Positions 31,553-41,241 of a stretch of DNA of 64,000 nucleotides are shown here, piece by piece; the stretch's first letter is position 1; each line of letters begins with the position of its first letter. Location: NCBI RefSeq assembly GCF_900129545.1, contig NZ_FQWB01000008.1, forward strand, positions 62,001-126,000, given 5' to 3'. Position numbers and translations under genes: made by a program. The notes below the pieces were generated by a model. The model worked only from the letters and a program-made list of their open reading frames with translations. It searched no databases and was not told where the DNA came from. The stretch comes from Flavobacterium fluvii. Its GTDB lineage: Bacteria; Bacteroidota; Bacteroidia; Flavobacteriales; Flavobacteriaceae.

Positions 31553-31585
31553 AACCCCCTTAAAATCAAATTATTTTAAGGGGTT
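31553..31585 (+). terminator. Terminator of the AraC gene
   Basis: Stem AACCCC(C)TTAAAAT / ATTTTAAGGGGTT around a short loop, with one bulged C and a following T-rich stretch, right after the AraC stop. Confidence 0.85.
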
Positions 31586-31624
31586 TATTTTTGTCTTTTT
31601 CAATTATCAATAAGGGATGTTAGA

Positions 31625-31789
31625 TCATAAATCCAACCGAAACTTCAATTCTTTGGGCGTCAATCCATTTGGCATCATCCGTTTTTTTTCAATACGCAAT
31701 CTGTCTATAGTTTTGGTTGATGCGTCCATCTTTTGAAGATTCATTATCCATACTTTTATCATTAAATCAGGAGCAAATTTATTTCGCAT
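31625..31789 (-). CDS. Small open frame of unknown status (54 codons)
   Basis: A 54-residue frame on the minus strand with an ATG start, basic in character (..MDASTKTIDRLRIEKKRMMPNGLTPKELKFRLDL). The end LTPKELKFRL is reminiscent of protein C-termini in several families but not diagnostic. Could be a small protein, a gene remnant or chance. It lies between two terminators in a 460-bp region that otherwise contains only decayed sequence. Confidence 0.3.
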   Translation of the reverse strand: MRNKFAPDLMIKVWIMNLQKMDASTKTIDRLRIEKKRMMPNGLTPKELKFRLDL

Positions 31790-31836
31790 AAAAGTGTATG
31801 GATTTTACGGTTGGTTTTTTTGGGAAGATGGCGTAA

Positions 31837-31908
31837 TTTAACAATGCAGCAGGAAGCGAAATAGTAAAGGTGGATGATGTCAATATTTTAATTTATGAGT
31901 TGGTTTAG
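31837..31908 (+). pseudogene. Possible gene-end remnant before the large glycan locus
   Basis: After a stop at 31834 the frame reads FNNAAGSEIVKVDDVNILIY.. and stops at 31906. It looks like the last strand pair of a beta-rich secreted protein and lacks a start. A terminator follows 18 bp later (31926-31956), as expected for a gene end. Weak evidence by itself. Confidence 0.3.
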
Positions 31909-31925
31909 TTGAGTTGGTTTTTGAT

Positions 31926-31956
31926 GGGGGGATTATATATTTAATCTCCCTTTTTT
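31926..31956 (+). terminator. Terminator preceding the glycan-utilisation locus
   Basis: Stem GGGGGATT/AATCTCCC with one mismatch, followed by TTTTTT, on the plus strand. No intact gene precedes it, which supports loss of an upstream gene. Confidence 0.65.
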
Positions 31957-32009
31957 GCATTTGTTTTTTAGAAAAAAGAGTAGTGTTCGTTTAATAAATA
32001 TATGTCTAT

Positions 32010-34199
32010 ATGAGAAAAATGGGTTTGAAAATTAAAAATTATAATGGATTGGGGATTGTTATTCCTTTTTTGGCAATGTTCTTCTTTGGGACAGCCGTGG
32101 GTTATTCCCAAAATGGAGAAAACACAAAAAGCGCAACAGCCGTTCTGGAAAGGCTTATCGGGAAACGTGTGACTGAGTTTGACTTGAGCATTATGGAAAA
32201 CAAGAATCCAGACAATGCAGACAGCTTTGAAGTGGAAACGACGGCGAATCGAGTAAAGATTAAAGGAACATCCAATGCGGTCATTTGTTATGCGGCCCAT
32301 ACTTTTCTTGGAGACATTGGAGCCGCTTCGGTGAGTTGGGAAGGAAACAGGATAGACCTGCCCAAAACTTGGCCCAAGTATGCCAAAAAAGGAGCTACGC
32401 CTTTTAAATACAGGAAATACTTGAATGCCTGCACCTTTGGCTACACCATGCCATGGTGGGATTGGAAGCGTTGGGAGCAAGAAATAGATTGGATGGCGCT
32501 TCACGGCATCAACCTGCCTACGGCAATGGAAGGACAAGAAGCGGTTTGGCAACAATTATGGAAAGAGTATGGCGTAACCGATAGCCAATTGAAATCACAT
32601 TTTGCGGGACCGGCCTTCTTGCCTTGGCAAAGAATGGGGAACATAAACAGTCTGGAAGGCCCCTTGCCGCAAGAATGGATTGATAAAAAGGCAACGATCC
32701 AAAAAAATATCCTGCAACGAATGAGGGCATTGGGTATGCATCCCGTTGTGCCCGCTTTTAGTGGTTATGTGCCCAAAGCATTTGCCGAGAAACATCCTGG
32801 TTCCAAGATTAGCGAATTAAGTTCTTGGTCAGGAGGCGGTTTCGAAAGTACCTATTTGCTGGATTCCAAAGACCCATTGTTCAAGGAAATAGGAAAACGA
32901 TTCATCGAAATTTACACCCAATTATATGGAGAATCCGATTTCTATCTGGCCGATTCATTCAACGAAATAACGCCACCAGTTTCAAAAGAACACAAATACG
33001 AAGAACTGTCCGATTATGGAAACGCAATATTTCAAACCATTGACGAAGCCTCGCCGAGCGCTACTTGGGTGATGCAAGGCTGGCTCTTTGGTGACAATAA
33101 AGAGTTTTGGACGAAAGAAGCCACCAAAGCTTTTCTGTCTAAAGTGCCAAACAACAGGTTGATTATTCAAGATTATGCCAACGACAGGTACAAAGTATGG
33201 GAAAAGCAGGAAGCCTTTTATGGAAAACAATGGACTTATGGCTACGTGCATAATTATGGGGGATCGAATCCGGTTTATGGGGATTTGAATTACTACAAAA
33301 AAGAACTCGAATATGTGTTGAAAAATGCCAACAAAGGCAATCTGGTGGGCTATGGCGTAATGCCCGAAGGTTTGAACAACAACTCGATGGTTTACGAATA
33401 CATTTATGATCTGCCATGGTCTCAAGGAAAGGAACCGGTCAACGATTGGCTAATGAATTATTTGAAAGCCAGATACGGAAATAAAATCACTCCCCCAGTT
33501 TTTCAAGCTTGGCAATTGTTGCTGGAATCGGTGTACAGCACCAAATATTGGGAAACCCGCTGGTGGAATGACAGGGCAGGTGCTTATTTGTTTTTTAAAA
33601 GACCCACCCTGAAAATAACGGAATTCAAGGGCAATCCCGGTAACAAGGAAAAACTGGAAAAAGCTATGGATATTTTGAAAAGGGAAGCCAAAAACTTTGA
33701 TAAAAACAGTCTTTATGATTATGATTTAAGGGATGTTTCAAGGCATTATAACTCGCTTCGAATGGACGAGTTGTTGATGGAATGCGTTGCCGCTTATGAG
33801 TCGAAAGACATGGCAAAAGCGGATGGCTTGTTCAAAAAAATAGAACAACAGGCCTTGGATATAAACGCCATCGTTTCAGGGCAACCCTTGAACAGTTTGA
33901 AATATTGGTTGAAATCTGCCTGGGATTATGGAAGTTCTCCTGATGAATCCAGACTGTATGTAAAAAATGCCAAAACGCTCATAACCCTTTGGGGAGGAGA
34001 AGGTCATTTGAATGATTATGCCTCCAGGGCTTGGAGCGGAATGTACAAAGAATTTTATTGGCCAAGATGGAAAATGTTTTTGCAGGCATTAAGAGAATCA
34101 AAAATAAACGACAAACCATTTGACGAAGAGAAGGAAAGAGAATCCATAAAACAATGGGAAACCAAATGGTGTGAAAGCAGTGAAATGTATGATAAATAG
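32010..34199 (+). CDS. Alpha-N-acetylglucosaminidase (GH89)
   Basis: 729 residues, exported (signal GLGIVIPFLAMFFFGTAVGYSQ, cleavage near 34). Order as in human NAGLU and clostridial GH89: N-terminal domain (about 40-130), catalytic barrel (about 135-470) and C-terminal all-helical domain (about 480-729). The family motifs WWDWKRWEQEIDWMALHGINLP, GYVPKAFAEKHP and FYLADSFNEITPP are present. Glu319 (SFNE) and Glu453 (VMPEG) correspond in context to the two catalytic glutamates of NAGLU (Glu316 and Glu446, from memory). It releases terminal alpha-linked GlcNAc, as in heparan sulfate ends, gastric mucin or GlcNAc-alpha-inositol-type glycans. First gene of the plus-strand PUL; NagB–PIG-L follows 33 bp later. 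Confidence 0.95.
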   Translation: MRKMGLKIKNYNGLGIVIPFLAMFFFGTAVGYSQNGENTKSATAVLERLIGKRVTEFDLSIMENKNPDNADSFEVETTANRVKIKGTSNAVICYAAHTFLGDIGAASVSWEGNRIDLPKTWPKYAKKGATPFKYRKYLNACTFGYTMPWWDWKRWEQEIDWMALHGINLPTAMEGQEAVWQQLWKEYGVTDSQLKSHFAGPAFLPWQRMGNINSLEGPLPQEWIDKKATIQKNILQRMRALGMHPVVPAFSGYVPKAFAEKHPGSKISELSSWSGGGFESTYLLDSKDPLFKEIGKRFIEIYTQLYGESDFYLADSFNEITPPVSKEHKYEELSDYGNAIFQTIDEASPSATWVMQGWLFGDNKEFWTKEATKAFLSKVPNNRLIIQDYANDRYKVWEKQEAFYGKQWTYGYVHNYGGSNPVYGDLNYYKKELEYVLKNANKGNLVGYGVMPEGLNNNSMVYEYIYDLPWSQGKEPVNDWLMNYLKARYGNKITPPVFQAWQLLLESVYSTKYWETRWWNDRAGAYLFFKRPTLKITEFKGNPGNKEKLEKAMDILKREAKNFDKNSLYDYDLRDVSRHYNSLRMDELLMECVAAYESKDMAKADGLFKKIEQQALDINAIVSGQPLNSLKYWLKSAWDYGSSPDESRLYVKNAKTLITLWGGEGHLNDYASRAWSGMYKEFYWPRWKMFLQALRESKINDKPFDEEKERESIKQWETKWCESSEMYDK

Positions 34200-34232
34200 A
34201 CATATTAATAGTTTAACCAAAAAATAAAAACA

Positions 34233-36161
34233 ATGTTAAAAAGCAGTATAGACAAAGCAACCAGTTTTGAAAAGCGGTTCGAGAACATCGGCACTGTGGT
34301 GTATGAAAACTCGGTGGTGGCTTCTCAATCGGTAGCCCAAGAAATTGCGAGTTTAATAAAGGAAAAGCAGGCCTTAAACCAGCCGTGCATATTGGGATTG
34401 GCTACGGGTTCTAGCCCAAAAAGCCTGTATGCGGAGCTGGTTCGTCTTCACAAGGAAGAAGGATTGAGTTTCCATAACGTGGTATCCTTCAATTTGGATG
34501 AATATTACCCTATGGAACCCGATTCCATCAATAGTTATGTGCGGTTCATGAAAGAATTATTGTTCAATCATGTCGACATTCTGCCGGAAAACATTCACGT
34601 TCCCGACGGTACTTTGTCGAAAAATGAAATAGGGGATTACTGCGACAATTACGAAGCCAAGATAGAAGCGGCGGGAGGAATCGACCTGCAGATTTTGGGA
34701 ATTGGAGGAAATGGACATATCGGATTCAATGAATCGGGTTCGTTGCAAAACTCGAAAACAAGATTGGTGGCCTTGGATCACATCACGCGTGTGGCGGCCA
34801 GCAACGACTTTTCGGGGTTGAACAATACGCCAAGAACGGCAATTACTTTGGGAGTCAAAAAGATTATGGAGGCCAAACGGGTGATATTGATGGCTTGGGG
34901 AGAAGGAAAATCGAACATCATCAAGGCTTCCGTGGAAGGTCCCGTGACCAACCAGGTTCCGGCTTCCTTTTTGCAGGAGCGCAGCAACACCACTTTTGTA
35001 TTGGACAAATCGGCCGCTTCCAAATTGACCCGCATCCATACGCCTTGGTTGGTTGAAAAAGTGGATTGGACAGACAACCTCATCAGGAAAGCCGTTTTAG
35101 GCTTGGCTTTGCATTTGAAAAAACCAATACTGATGTTGACCGATGCCGATTATATCGAGAATGGAATGAGTGATTTACTCGCCGATTTAGGACCGGCTTA
35201 CGACATCAACATCAAGATTTTCAACAAACTGCAAAACACCATTACGGGATGGCCGGGAGGCAAACCCAATGCCGATGACAGCAAACGACCGGAAAGGGCG
35301 GAACCTGCCAAGAAAAGGGTGCTTATCTTTAGTCCTCATCCCGATGACGACATCATAAGTATGGGAGGAACTTTCAAACGCTTGCAGGAACAAGGACACG
35401 AAGTGCACGTAGGCTACCAAACCTCCGGAAATATCGCGGTGGCCGATGATGAAGCTTTGCGTTTTGCCAGTTTTGTATGCGATTACAATACCAAATTCGG
35501 TATCGAAAGTAGGGAAGCGGACAACATTTACACGAAAGCCGCACAATTTCTCAAAAACAAGAAAAACAGTGAAGTAGATATCCCAGAGGTTAGATACATC
35601 AAAGGATTGATTCGAAAAGGAGAAGCGGAATCCACTTGTTATTTTGTGGGTTTGCCGGACAGCCAAATTCATTTTATGGAACTTCCTTTTTATGAAACAG
35701 GCGCCATAAAGAAAAATCCGCTGGGAGAAAAAGACATTCAAATCACGATGGATTTGATAGCTAAAATCAAGCCCCACCAAATATATGCGGCAGGCGATTT
35801 GGCCGATCCTCACGGAACCCATAAAACCTGTTTGGACATTGTTTTCGAAGCGGTCAAAAGATTGAAACCCCAAAAGTACATGGACGATTGCTGGGTGTGG
35901 TTGTACAGGGGTGCATGGCAGGAATGGGGAATGGATGAAATTGAGATGGCCGTGCCGATGGGACCCGATCAAGTACTGGAAAAAAGAAAGGCTATTTTCA
36001 AACACCAATCCCAAAAAGACGGAGTGGTTTTTCAAGGAGCCGACAGCAGGGAATTCTGGCAACGTGCCGAGGACAGAAACAGGGAAACTGCCGATCTATA
36101 TCATCAACTTGGACTCTCGCACTATGCGGCTATGGAAGCTTTTGTGAGATGGATCTATTAA
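34233..36161 (+). CDS. nagB: Glucosamine-6-phosphate deaminase fused to PIG-L/LmbE deacetylase domain
   Basis: 642 residues, cytoplasmic. Residues about 1-290 are a NagB isomerase/deaminase: LGLATGSSPKSLYAEL, VVSFNLDEYYPM (catalytic Asp), GIGGNGHIGFNESGS (active-site His and Glu). Residues about 365-640 are a PIG-L-type zinc deacetylase: FSPHPDDDIISMGG (zinc motif) and AGDLADPHGTHKTC (second metal motif). Bacteroidota often carry this long NagB form. If both halves are active, one chain could deacetylate a GlcNAc compound and deaminate GlcN-6-P to fructose-6-P and ammonia; that the two activities are sequential is inferred. It processes the GlcNAc released by the upstream GH89. Confidence 0.92.
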   Translation: MLKSSIDKATSFEKRFENIGTVVYENSVVASQSVAQEIASLIKEKQALNQPCILGLATGSSPKSLYAELVRLHKEEGLSFHNVVSFNLDEYYPMEPDSINSYVRFMKELLFNHVDILPENIHVPDGTLSKNEIGDYCDNYEAKIEAAGGIDLQILGIGGNGHIGFNESGSLQNSKTRLVALDHITRVAASNDFSGLNNTPRTAITLGVKKIMEAKRVILMAWGEGKSNIIKASVEGPVTNQVPASFLQERSNTTFVLDKSAASKLTRIHTPWLVEKVDWTDNLIRKAVLGLALHLKKPILMLTDADYIENGMSDLLADLGPAYDINIKIFNKLQNTITGWPGGKPNADDSKRPERAEPAKKRVLIFSPHPDDDIISMGGTFKRLQEQGHEVHVGYQTSGNIAVADDEALRFASFVCDYNTKFGIESREADNIYTKAAQFLKNKKNSEVDIPEVRYIKGLIRKGEAESTCYFVGLPDSQIHFMELPFYETGAIKKNPLGEKDIQITMDLIAKIKPHQIYAAGDLADPHGTHKTCLDIVFEAVKRLKPQKYMDDCWVWLYRGAWQEWGMDEIEMAVPMGPDQVLEKRKAIFKHQSQKDGVVFQGADSREFWQRAEDRNRETADLYHQLGLSHYAAMEAFVRWIY

Positions 36162-36315
36162 TTTCACTATATCGTTGTAGAAATTAAGGACTGGTATGTC
36201 CCGTATTCATTGGGGTTAAAGAAAATATCCATATTTCTGAATAACTTGTCCATCTCTCGATAATTCTTTACTATTAATTTCGCTAAACATTAACCAATTA
36301 ACTAATAAAAAAAAT

Positions 36316-39300
36316 ATGGAAAAACTTAAGCTTCTATTATTAGCCTTTTTTATAGGCTTCTCAATTAATTCCTGGGCACAAAATACACAAGTGTCAGGTG
36401 TAGTTTTGGATGAGCAAGGGATGCCTTTGCCCGCGGCCAATGTAGTTGAAAATGGCACTAAAAATGGTGTCGGTACAGATTCTGATGGAAAATTCAAAAT
36501 ATCGCTTTCAAATAAAAATGCAGTATTGGTAATTTCCTTTGTGGGGTTTGTGGAACAACGTGTTAAAGTAGATGGTTCAAAAACCAATTATACAATTAAA
36601 TTGGCTTCCGCAGCCACTGGCTTGGAACAAGTTGTGGTGGTTGGTTATGGAAAAGGTTCTCGTAAAAACTTGACCACATCCGTTTCTTCCGTAAAAGCAG
36701 ATCAATTGAATAATGGAGTAATCAGTGATGTTGGGCAACTGCTGCAAGGTAAAGTTGCAGGGTTAAACGTTTCGACCAGTGGTGATCCTACCAAAAACTC
36801 TTCGGTAGTTTTGCGTGGTGCTTCAACATTAAATAGTTCACAAGGACCATTCTATGTAGTGGATGGTATTCCAGGTGTTGATATTTCCATTATTGCACCA
36901 GAGGACATTGTTACTGTTGATGTTTTGAAAGATGCTGCAGCAACCGCTATTTATGGTAATCGTGCCGCAAATGGTGTTATCATGGTAACTACAAAAAGAG
37001 GGAGTAAAGACAAAACCCAAATTAGTTACAGCAATTACTTTGGTATTGAGGAAGTTTCAAATCAGATTGACATGATGGATTCCAATCAGTTAAGAGCATT
37101 CACGACTAAAAACAATTTGAATTTTACTCCTCAAAATGATAAAGGGGCGAATACGGATTGGCAAAAGGAAATCCTTAGAGATGGAGGGGCTGTTTCAAGT
37201 AGCCACAACCTTTCGATGAGTGGTGGAGGTGAACATGGCAATTATTTTGCAAGTGTGACATCCATCAAGAAAGAAGGAGTTCTTTTGGGGAATGAATTTT
37301 CACGTGTAATAGCGCATTTAGCGGTAGAGCAATATGCTATTGACGATAAAGTTAAATTTGGTTTGAATGTAACCAACTCCAATAGTGTTTACAATAACGT
37401 CCCTCAGCGTAACGTTGTACTTTTACAATCAATTAGTCACCTTCCAGTTTCACCGGTAAGAAATCCCGATGGATCGTATTTTGAAAACTTCATTCAAACA
37501 GGTTATTTCAATCCTGTTGCGATGATTAATCATGGTGATGATGATACAAAAACCAATAATTTTGTGGGTAGTTTCACTACAGAGGTAAAACTTCCTTTTG
37601 GATTTTCTTATAACTTAAATCTTTCTTATCAGCAGTTAAATTCATTGCATGGTGAGTTTTATGACAGCTACTATCAAAAATATAATAGTGCTAATTTTTA
37701 TAATAACCCAGATCCACCTTTTACACGTTCATTGGTGAATTTTGGAGTAAATGGATCGGCATTGAGAAATTCATATCAAAACACCAATACGATTATTGAA
37801 AGCTTTTTAAACTGGGACAAGACTTTTGGAAATCACAAAATCAAGGCAGTTATCGGGTATTCATGGCAAGAAGATGTTTTGGGTGATGGATTTCAGGCCA
37901 CAAACACTAATTTTCCTGTAGATGATGTAAGTTACAACAATCTTGCCCTAGGTAATTATGGTTCAGTTTCAGGTTATAGAGTTGATTTTGGCGATAGCAG
38001 GGCTTACCAGAAAAAACGTTTGATTTCTGAATTTGCACGTCTAAACTACAATTACAAGGATAAATATCTTTTGCAAGGATCAATCAGAAGAGACGGTGGT
38101 TCCGTATTTGGATCAAACAATCAATGGGGTTATTTCCCTTCTGTAGGTGGTGCATGGAGAATTGAAAAAGAAGGTTTTATGAAAAACCAAAAGATTTTTA
38201 CGGATTTAAAACTTCGTGCAAGTTGGGGTGAAACCGGAAACTCTTCTGGATTCAATGCTTATACGGCCCAGTTTATTTCGGGAAGTCTTGGTACATTCTA
38301 TTATAACGGACAGCAGACAGGTGCTTATGGCCCAAATCAAGCTGCCAATCCAGATTTGAATTGGGAAAAAACGGCTACTGCAAACATTGGTGTTGATTTC
38401 ACGATATTGAAAGGGATAGTATCTGGTTCTGTTGATGTGTATAACAAAAAAACAACCGACATGATTTATAATTATGCTGTAAACCCTGTACTTGTACCGG
38501 TAGGATCAATTGTAGCCAACGGAGGTAATATGTCAAACAAAGGTGTTGAGGTTGCTTTGAGCAGTACTCCAATTAAAACTGAAAAATTTAGCTGGACAAC
38601 CAATTTGAATTATTCACACAACAAAAACGAAATCACTAAATTGACAAATCCGTATTTTATCGGAGGAGACTCCATACGAAGAGTACAGCCTGATGGAGGC
38701 GGACAAACAGGAAGTACTTTGCAGATTTTCAAAGAAGGAAAACCTCTTGGACAGTTCTTTACGCTGAAGTATGAAGGAAAAAATGCAGCCGGTGTTTCTC
38801 AATATCGTGCCAAAGACGGAAGTTTAACAACAAATCCTGCTATTGGTGTAGATTACCATTATGCAGGAAGTGCACAGCCTAAATTTTTAATGGGATGGGA
38901 TAACAATTTTACATACAAAAAATTTGATTTGAACATCTTTTTCCGAGGCGTATTTGGCAATGAAATTTTCAACGCAACCCGTGCGGATTTATTCAGGCCA
39001 AGTACTGCAATGACTAACAACATTCATGCAGATGCTGCAAACGAATCACCAAATGACCTGAATGCCTATAAATATTCGACGCGGTTTATTGAAGATGGCA
39101 GTTACATCAGATTGGACAATATGACTCTTGGATATGATTTTGGTAAAGTTGGTAAATACATAAAAAAAATACGTATCTACGAGACAATAAACAATGTGTT
39201 TACTATTACCAAGTATTCTGGAATTGATCCTGAAGTAGAACAAGGAGGAACGGCTCCGGGTGTAGATTCAAACAACTTTTATCCAAAAACAAGAACTTTC

Positions 39301-39327
39301 TTGTTTGGTTTAAACGTTATATTCTAA
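36316..39327 (+). CDS. SusC/RagA-family TonB-dependent receptor (no STN domain)
   Basis: 1003 residues: signal peptide (LLLLAFFIGFSINSWAQ), CarboxypepD_reg-like domain (about 25-100, GMPLPAANVVENGTKNGVGTDSDGKF), connector QVVVVGYG (about 105), plug (about 120-230, with KDAAATAIYGNRAANGVIMVTTKRG) and a barrel ending RTFLFGLNVIF. Unlike the first SusC it lacks the STN signalling domain, consistent with control by the HTCS in this locus rather than by sigma/FecR. It imports the glycan fragments across the outer membrane; the partner SusD gene starts 18 bp downstream. Confidence 0.96.
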   Translation: MEKLKLLLLAFFIGFSINSWAQNTQVSGVVLDEQGMPLPAANVVENGTKNGVGTDSDGKFKISLSNKNAVLVISFVGFVEQRVKVDGSKTNYTIKLASAATGLEQVVVVGYGKGSRKNLTTSVSSVKADQLNNGVISDVGQLLQGKVAGLNVSTSGDPTKNSSVVLRGASTLNSSQGPFYVVDGIPGVDISIIAPEDIVTVDVLKDAAATAIYGNRAANGVIMVTTKRGSKDKTQISYSNYFGIEEVSNQIDMMDSNQLRAFTTKNNLNFTPQNDKGANTDWQKEILRDGGAVSSSHNLSMSGGGEHGNYFASVTSIKKEGVLLGNEFSRVIAHLAVEQYAIDDKVKFGLNVTNSNSVYNNVPQRNVVLLQSISHLPVSPVRNPDGSYFENFIQTGYFNPVAMINHGDDDTKTNNFVGSFTTEVKLPFGFSYNLNLSYQQLNSLHGEFYDSYYQKYNSANFYNNPDPPFTRSLVNFGVNGSALRNSYQNTNTIIESFLNWDKTFGNHKIKAVIGYSWQEDVLGDGFQATNTNFPVDDVSYNNLALGNYGSVSGYRVDFGDSRAYQKKRLISEFARLNYNYKDKYLLQGSIRRDGGSVFGSNNQWGYFPSVGGAWRIEKEGFMKNQKIFTDLKLRASWGETGNSSGFNAYTAQFISGSLGTFYYNGQQTGAYGPNQAANPDLNWEKTATANIGVDFTILKGIVSGSVDVYNKKTTDMIYNYAVNPVLVPVGSIVANGGNMSNKGVEVALSSTPIKTEKFSWTTNLNYSHNKNEITKLTNPYFIGGDSIRRVQPDGGGQTGSTLQIFKEGKPLGQFFTLKYEGKNAAGVSQYRAKDGSLTTNPAIGVDYHYAGSAQPKFLMGWDNNFTYKKFDLNIFFRGVFGNEIFNATRADLFRPSTAMTNNIHADAANESPNDLNAYKYSTRFIEDGSYIRLDNMTLGYDFGKVGKYIKKIRIYETINNVFTITKYSGIDPEVEQGGTAPGVDSNNFYPKTRTFLFGLNVIF

Positions 39328-39345
39328 AAATTAAATTGTAAAATT

Positions 39346-40959
39346 ATGAAAAAGATATTAAAATATATAGGACTTCCAATGCTTATAGTTGGATCATTAT
39401 GGTCTTGCGAGAATCTAGATGTACCCATTACCACGCAACTAACGCCGGATGTATTCCCACAGAATTCAGCACAATATATTCAAGCTTCTGGCGCAGTATA
39501 TACTGCCTTTCGTGGAGATTTTGCCTTTTCTTGGTGGTGGTCACAATCATTAAGTACTGATGAAGCCATTATGCCTGCACGTGGAGGAAACTGGTTTGAT
39601 AATAGAGGCTATGCTTGCCAGCATTACCATGATTGGACTCCAGACAATGGAGTGGGGCCTTGGGGCTGGGCAGAAGCTGTTATTGGAACGAGCAATCAGA
39701 CCATTTCAATTTTAGATAAAACAATGCCTAGTGGTTCAGAAAAATCAACAATGATTGCTGAATTAAAAACGATGCGTGCCATTACTTATTTTATGCTGAT
39801 GGATTCTTATGGAGGTGTGCCATTAGATACTGTATATGGAGAATTTAGCTCTAAAGCGAGATCTAGCAGAATTGAAGTTTTCAATTTCATAGAAAAAGAA
39901 TTGAAAAAAGCAGTTCCTAATTTGAATCCTGCATCTGGTATCACAACTTATGGAAGACCCAACAAACAAACGGCCAATGCCATGCTTGCCAAATTATACT
40001 TGAATGCTGAGGTTTATACCGGAACTGCACGCTACAATGATTGTGTTGCCGCTTGTGATGCAGTAATTGGTTCAGGATTGTATGCAATTGAGCCTAGAAG
40101 TTCTTATCTTCAAATGTTTTATCCAAACAATGGACCGCAAATGAAAGAATTTATTTTTGCTGTACCTTTTGATCCTTCAGCTACAACAGTAGGTTTCAAT
40201 GGACAAATGTATCATTCACGTTACGATGTGCCTCGTTCTGAAAGAGCCAAGTTTGGTCTTCCTTTTACGCCAAGTGCACCTAGAAGTACTTTGCCTGAAT
40301 TTTATGCCAATTTCAATGATGTGAATGATATTCGCAACAAACAATGGTTGACTGGTTTGCAATTCATGAATGACGGAGTAACACCAGTAATGGTTACCAC
40401 AACCAAAAAGGGATACGATCAGTTCTATACTGGATCTGATGGTGCTGCGAGTTATACCTATCAGGTAAACTTGACGCCAAATATTGTGCTTCGCCAGAAT
40501 CCTGCTTTGTTCGACTGTGGAGATGATGAAATTGCCTGGAATATGGGTTATAGAAACATTAAATTTTATCCTGACAATACATCAACTAGCCGTAACCAAA
40601 ATAATGATGTGCCATTTTTACGCTATTCAGATGTTATCTTGATGAAAGCTGAGGCTATTCTTCGTGGAGGAAATGCCACTTTGGGTCACACTGCTCTTTC
40701 ATTGGTAAACATGGTTCGTAGCCAACGATCTACTTCTGCAGCATGGACTAGTGTAAGTTTAGAAGATCTTTATAAAGAAAGATCTCGTGAATTTGCTTGG
40801 GAAGCATGGCATAGAAACGACATGATTCGTTTTGGCAAGTATGAAGGTCAATGGGGATTCAAAACAAATACGGAAACTTATCGTCGTATTTTCCCGATTC
40901 CAACTTATGCTAAGGCTTTAAATCCTGCTCTAACACAGAATCCGGGTTATCCACAATAA
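39346..40959 (+). CDS. SusD/RagB-family glycan-binding lipoprotein
   Basis: 537 residues. Lipobox at Cys21 (GSLWSC). SusD motifs: ELKTMRAITYFMLMDSYGGVPLD, FIEKELKKAVPNLNP, RPNKQTANAMLAKLYLNAEVYTG, LRYSDVILMKAEAILRGG and SREFAWEAWHRNDMIRFGKYEG, ending NPALTQNPGYPQ. Surface glycan-binding partner of the preceding SusC. Aromatic residues are abundant near the N-terminal third (SWWWSQSLSTDEAIM), a region that often forms the binding platform. Followed by a strong terminator, so the downstream enzymes have at least partly separate transcription. Confidence 0.95.
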   Translation: MKKILKYIGLPMLIVGSLWSCENLDVPITTQLTPDVFPQNSAQYIQASGAVYTAFRGDFAFSWWWSQSLSTDEAIMPARGGNWFDNRGYACQHYHDWTPDNGVGPWGWAEAVIGTSNQTISILDKTMPSGSEKSTMIAELKTMRAITYFMLMDSYGGVPLDTVYGEFSSKARSSRIEVFNFIEKELKKAVPNLNPASGITTYGRPNKQTANAMLAKLYLNAEVYTGTARYNDCVAACDAVIGSGLYAIEPRSSYLQMFYPNNGPQMKEFIFAVPFDPSATTVGFNGQMYHSRYDVPRSERAKFGLPFTPSAPRSTLPEFYANFNDVNDIRNKQWLTGLQFMNDGVTPVMVTTTKKGYDQFYTGSDGAASYTYQVNLTPNIVLRQNPALFDCGDDEIAWNMGYRNIKFYPDNTSTSRNQNNDVPFLRYSDVILMKAEAILRGGNATLGHTALSLVNMVRSQRSTSAAWTSVSLEDLYKERSREFAWEAWHRNDMIRFGKYEGQWGFKTNTETYRRIFPIPTYAKALNPALTQNPGYPQ

Positions 40960-41003
40960 AAATTAATCTAAAAGTAAATTTGCTGGTAGATTTCAATTCT
41001 ATA

Positions 41004-41038
41004 AAAAGGAGAAGAAGATTAAAATTTCTTCTCCTTTT
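41004..41038 (+). terminator. Terminator after the second susCD pair
   Basis: Perfect 13-bp stem AAAAGGAGAAGAA/TTCTTCTCCTTTT (41004-41016, 41026-41038) followed by further Ts. Such a site between susD and the enzymes can lower enzyme expression relative to the transporter. Confidence 0.88.
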
Positions 41039-41078
41039 TTTATCAAAAAAAACATTCTGGATTTAGTTTGGCAGCCAT

Positions 41079-41181
41079 TGGAATGCCCATTTTTGAATGC
41101 AGGATGATTTTTTTTAAGTCATTTTATTTTTCTGTTCTCGACTGATAACAAAAAATAATGGAATGCCATTTATAAACGCAG
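41079..41181 (+). repeat. Imperfect direct repeat upstream of the GH92 operon
   Basis: TGGAATGCCCATTTTTGAAT.. (41079-41102) and TGGAATGCCATTTATAAAC.. (41159-41181) match at about 20 of 23-24 positions, with an 80-bp period. It lies 60-160 bp before the first GH92 start, between the terminator and the gene, where a promoter is needed. A candidate regulator-binding repeat. Confidence 0.4.
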
Positions 41182-41241
41182 AAACGCTGTAGTTCCATCA
41201 AGTTCTGTAACATCCACAGACTGTCAATATAAATAGAACAA

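Noticed and set aside
36316..39327. STN signalling domain in the second SusC, which would imply sigma/FecR control.
   Set aside because: The sequence goes directly from signal peptide to the CarboxypepD_reg-like domain; an HTCS is encoded in the same locus instead.
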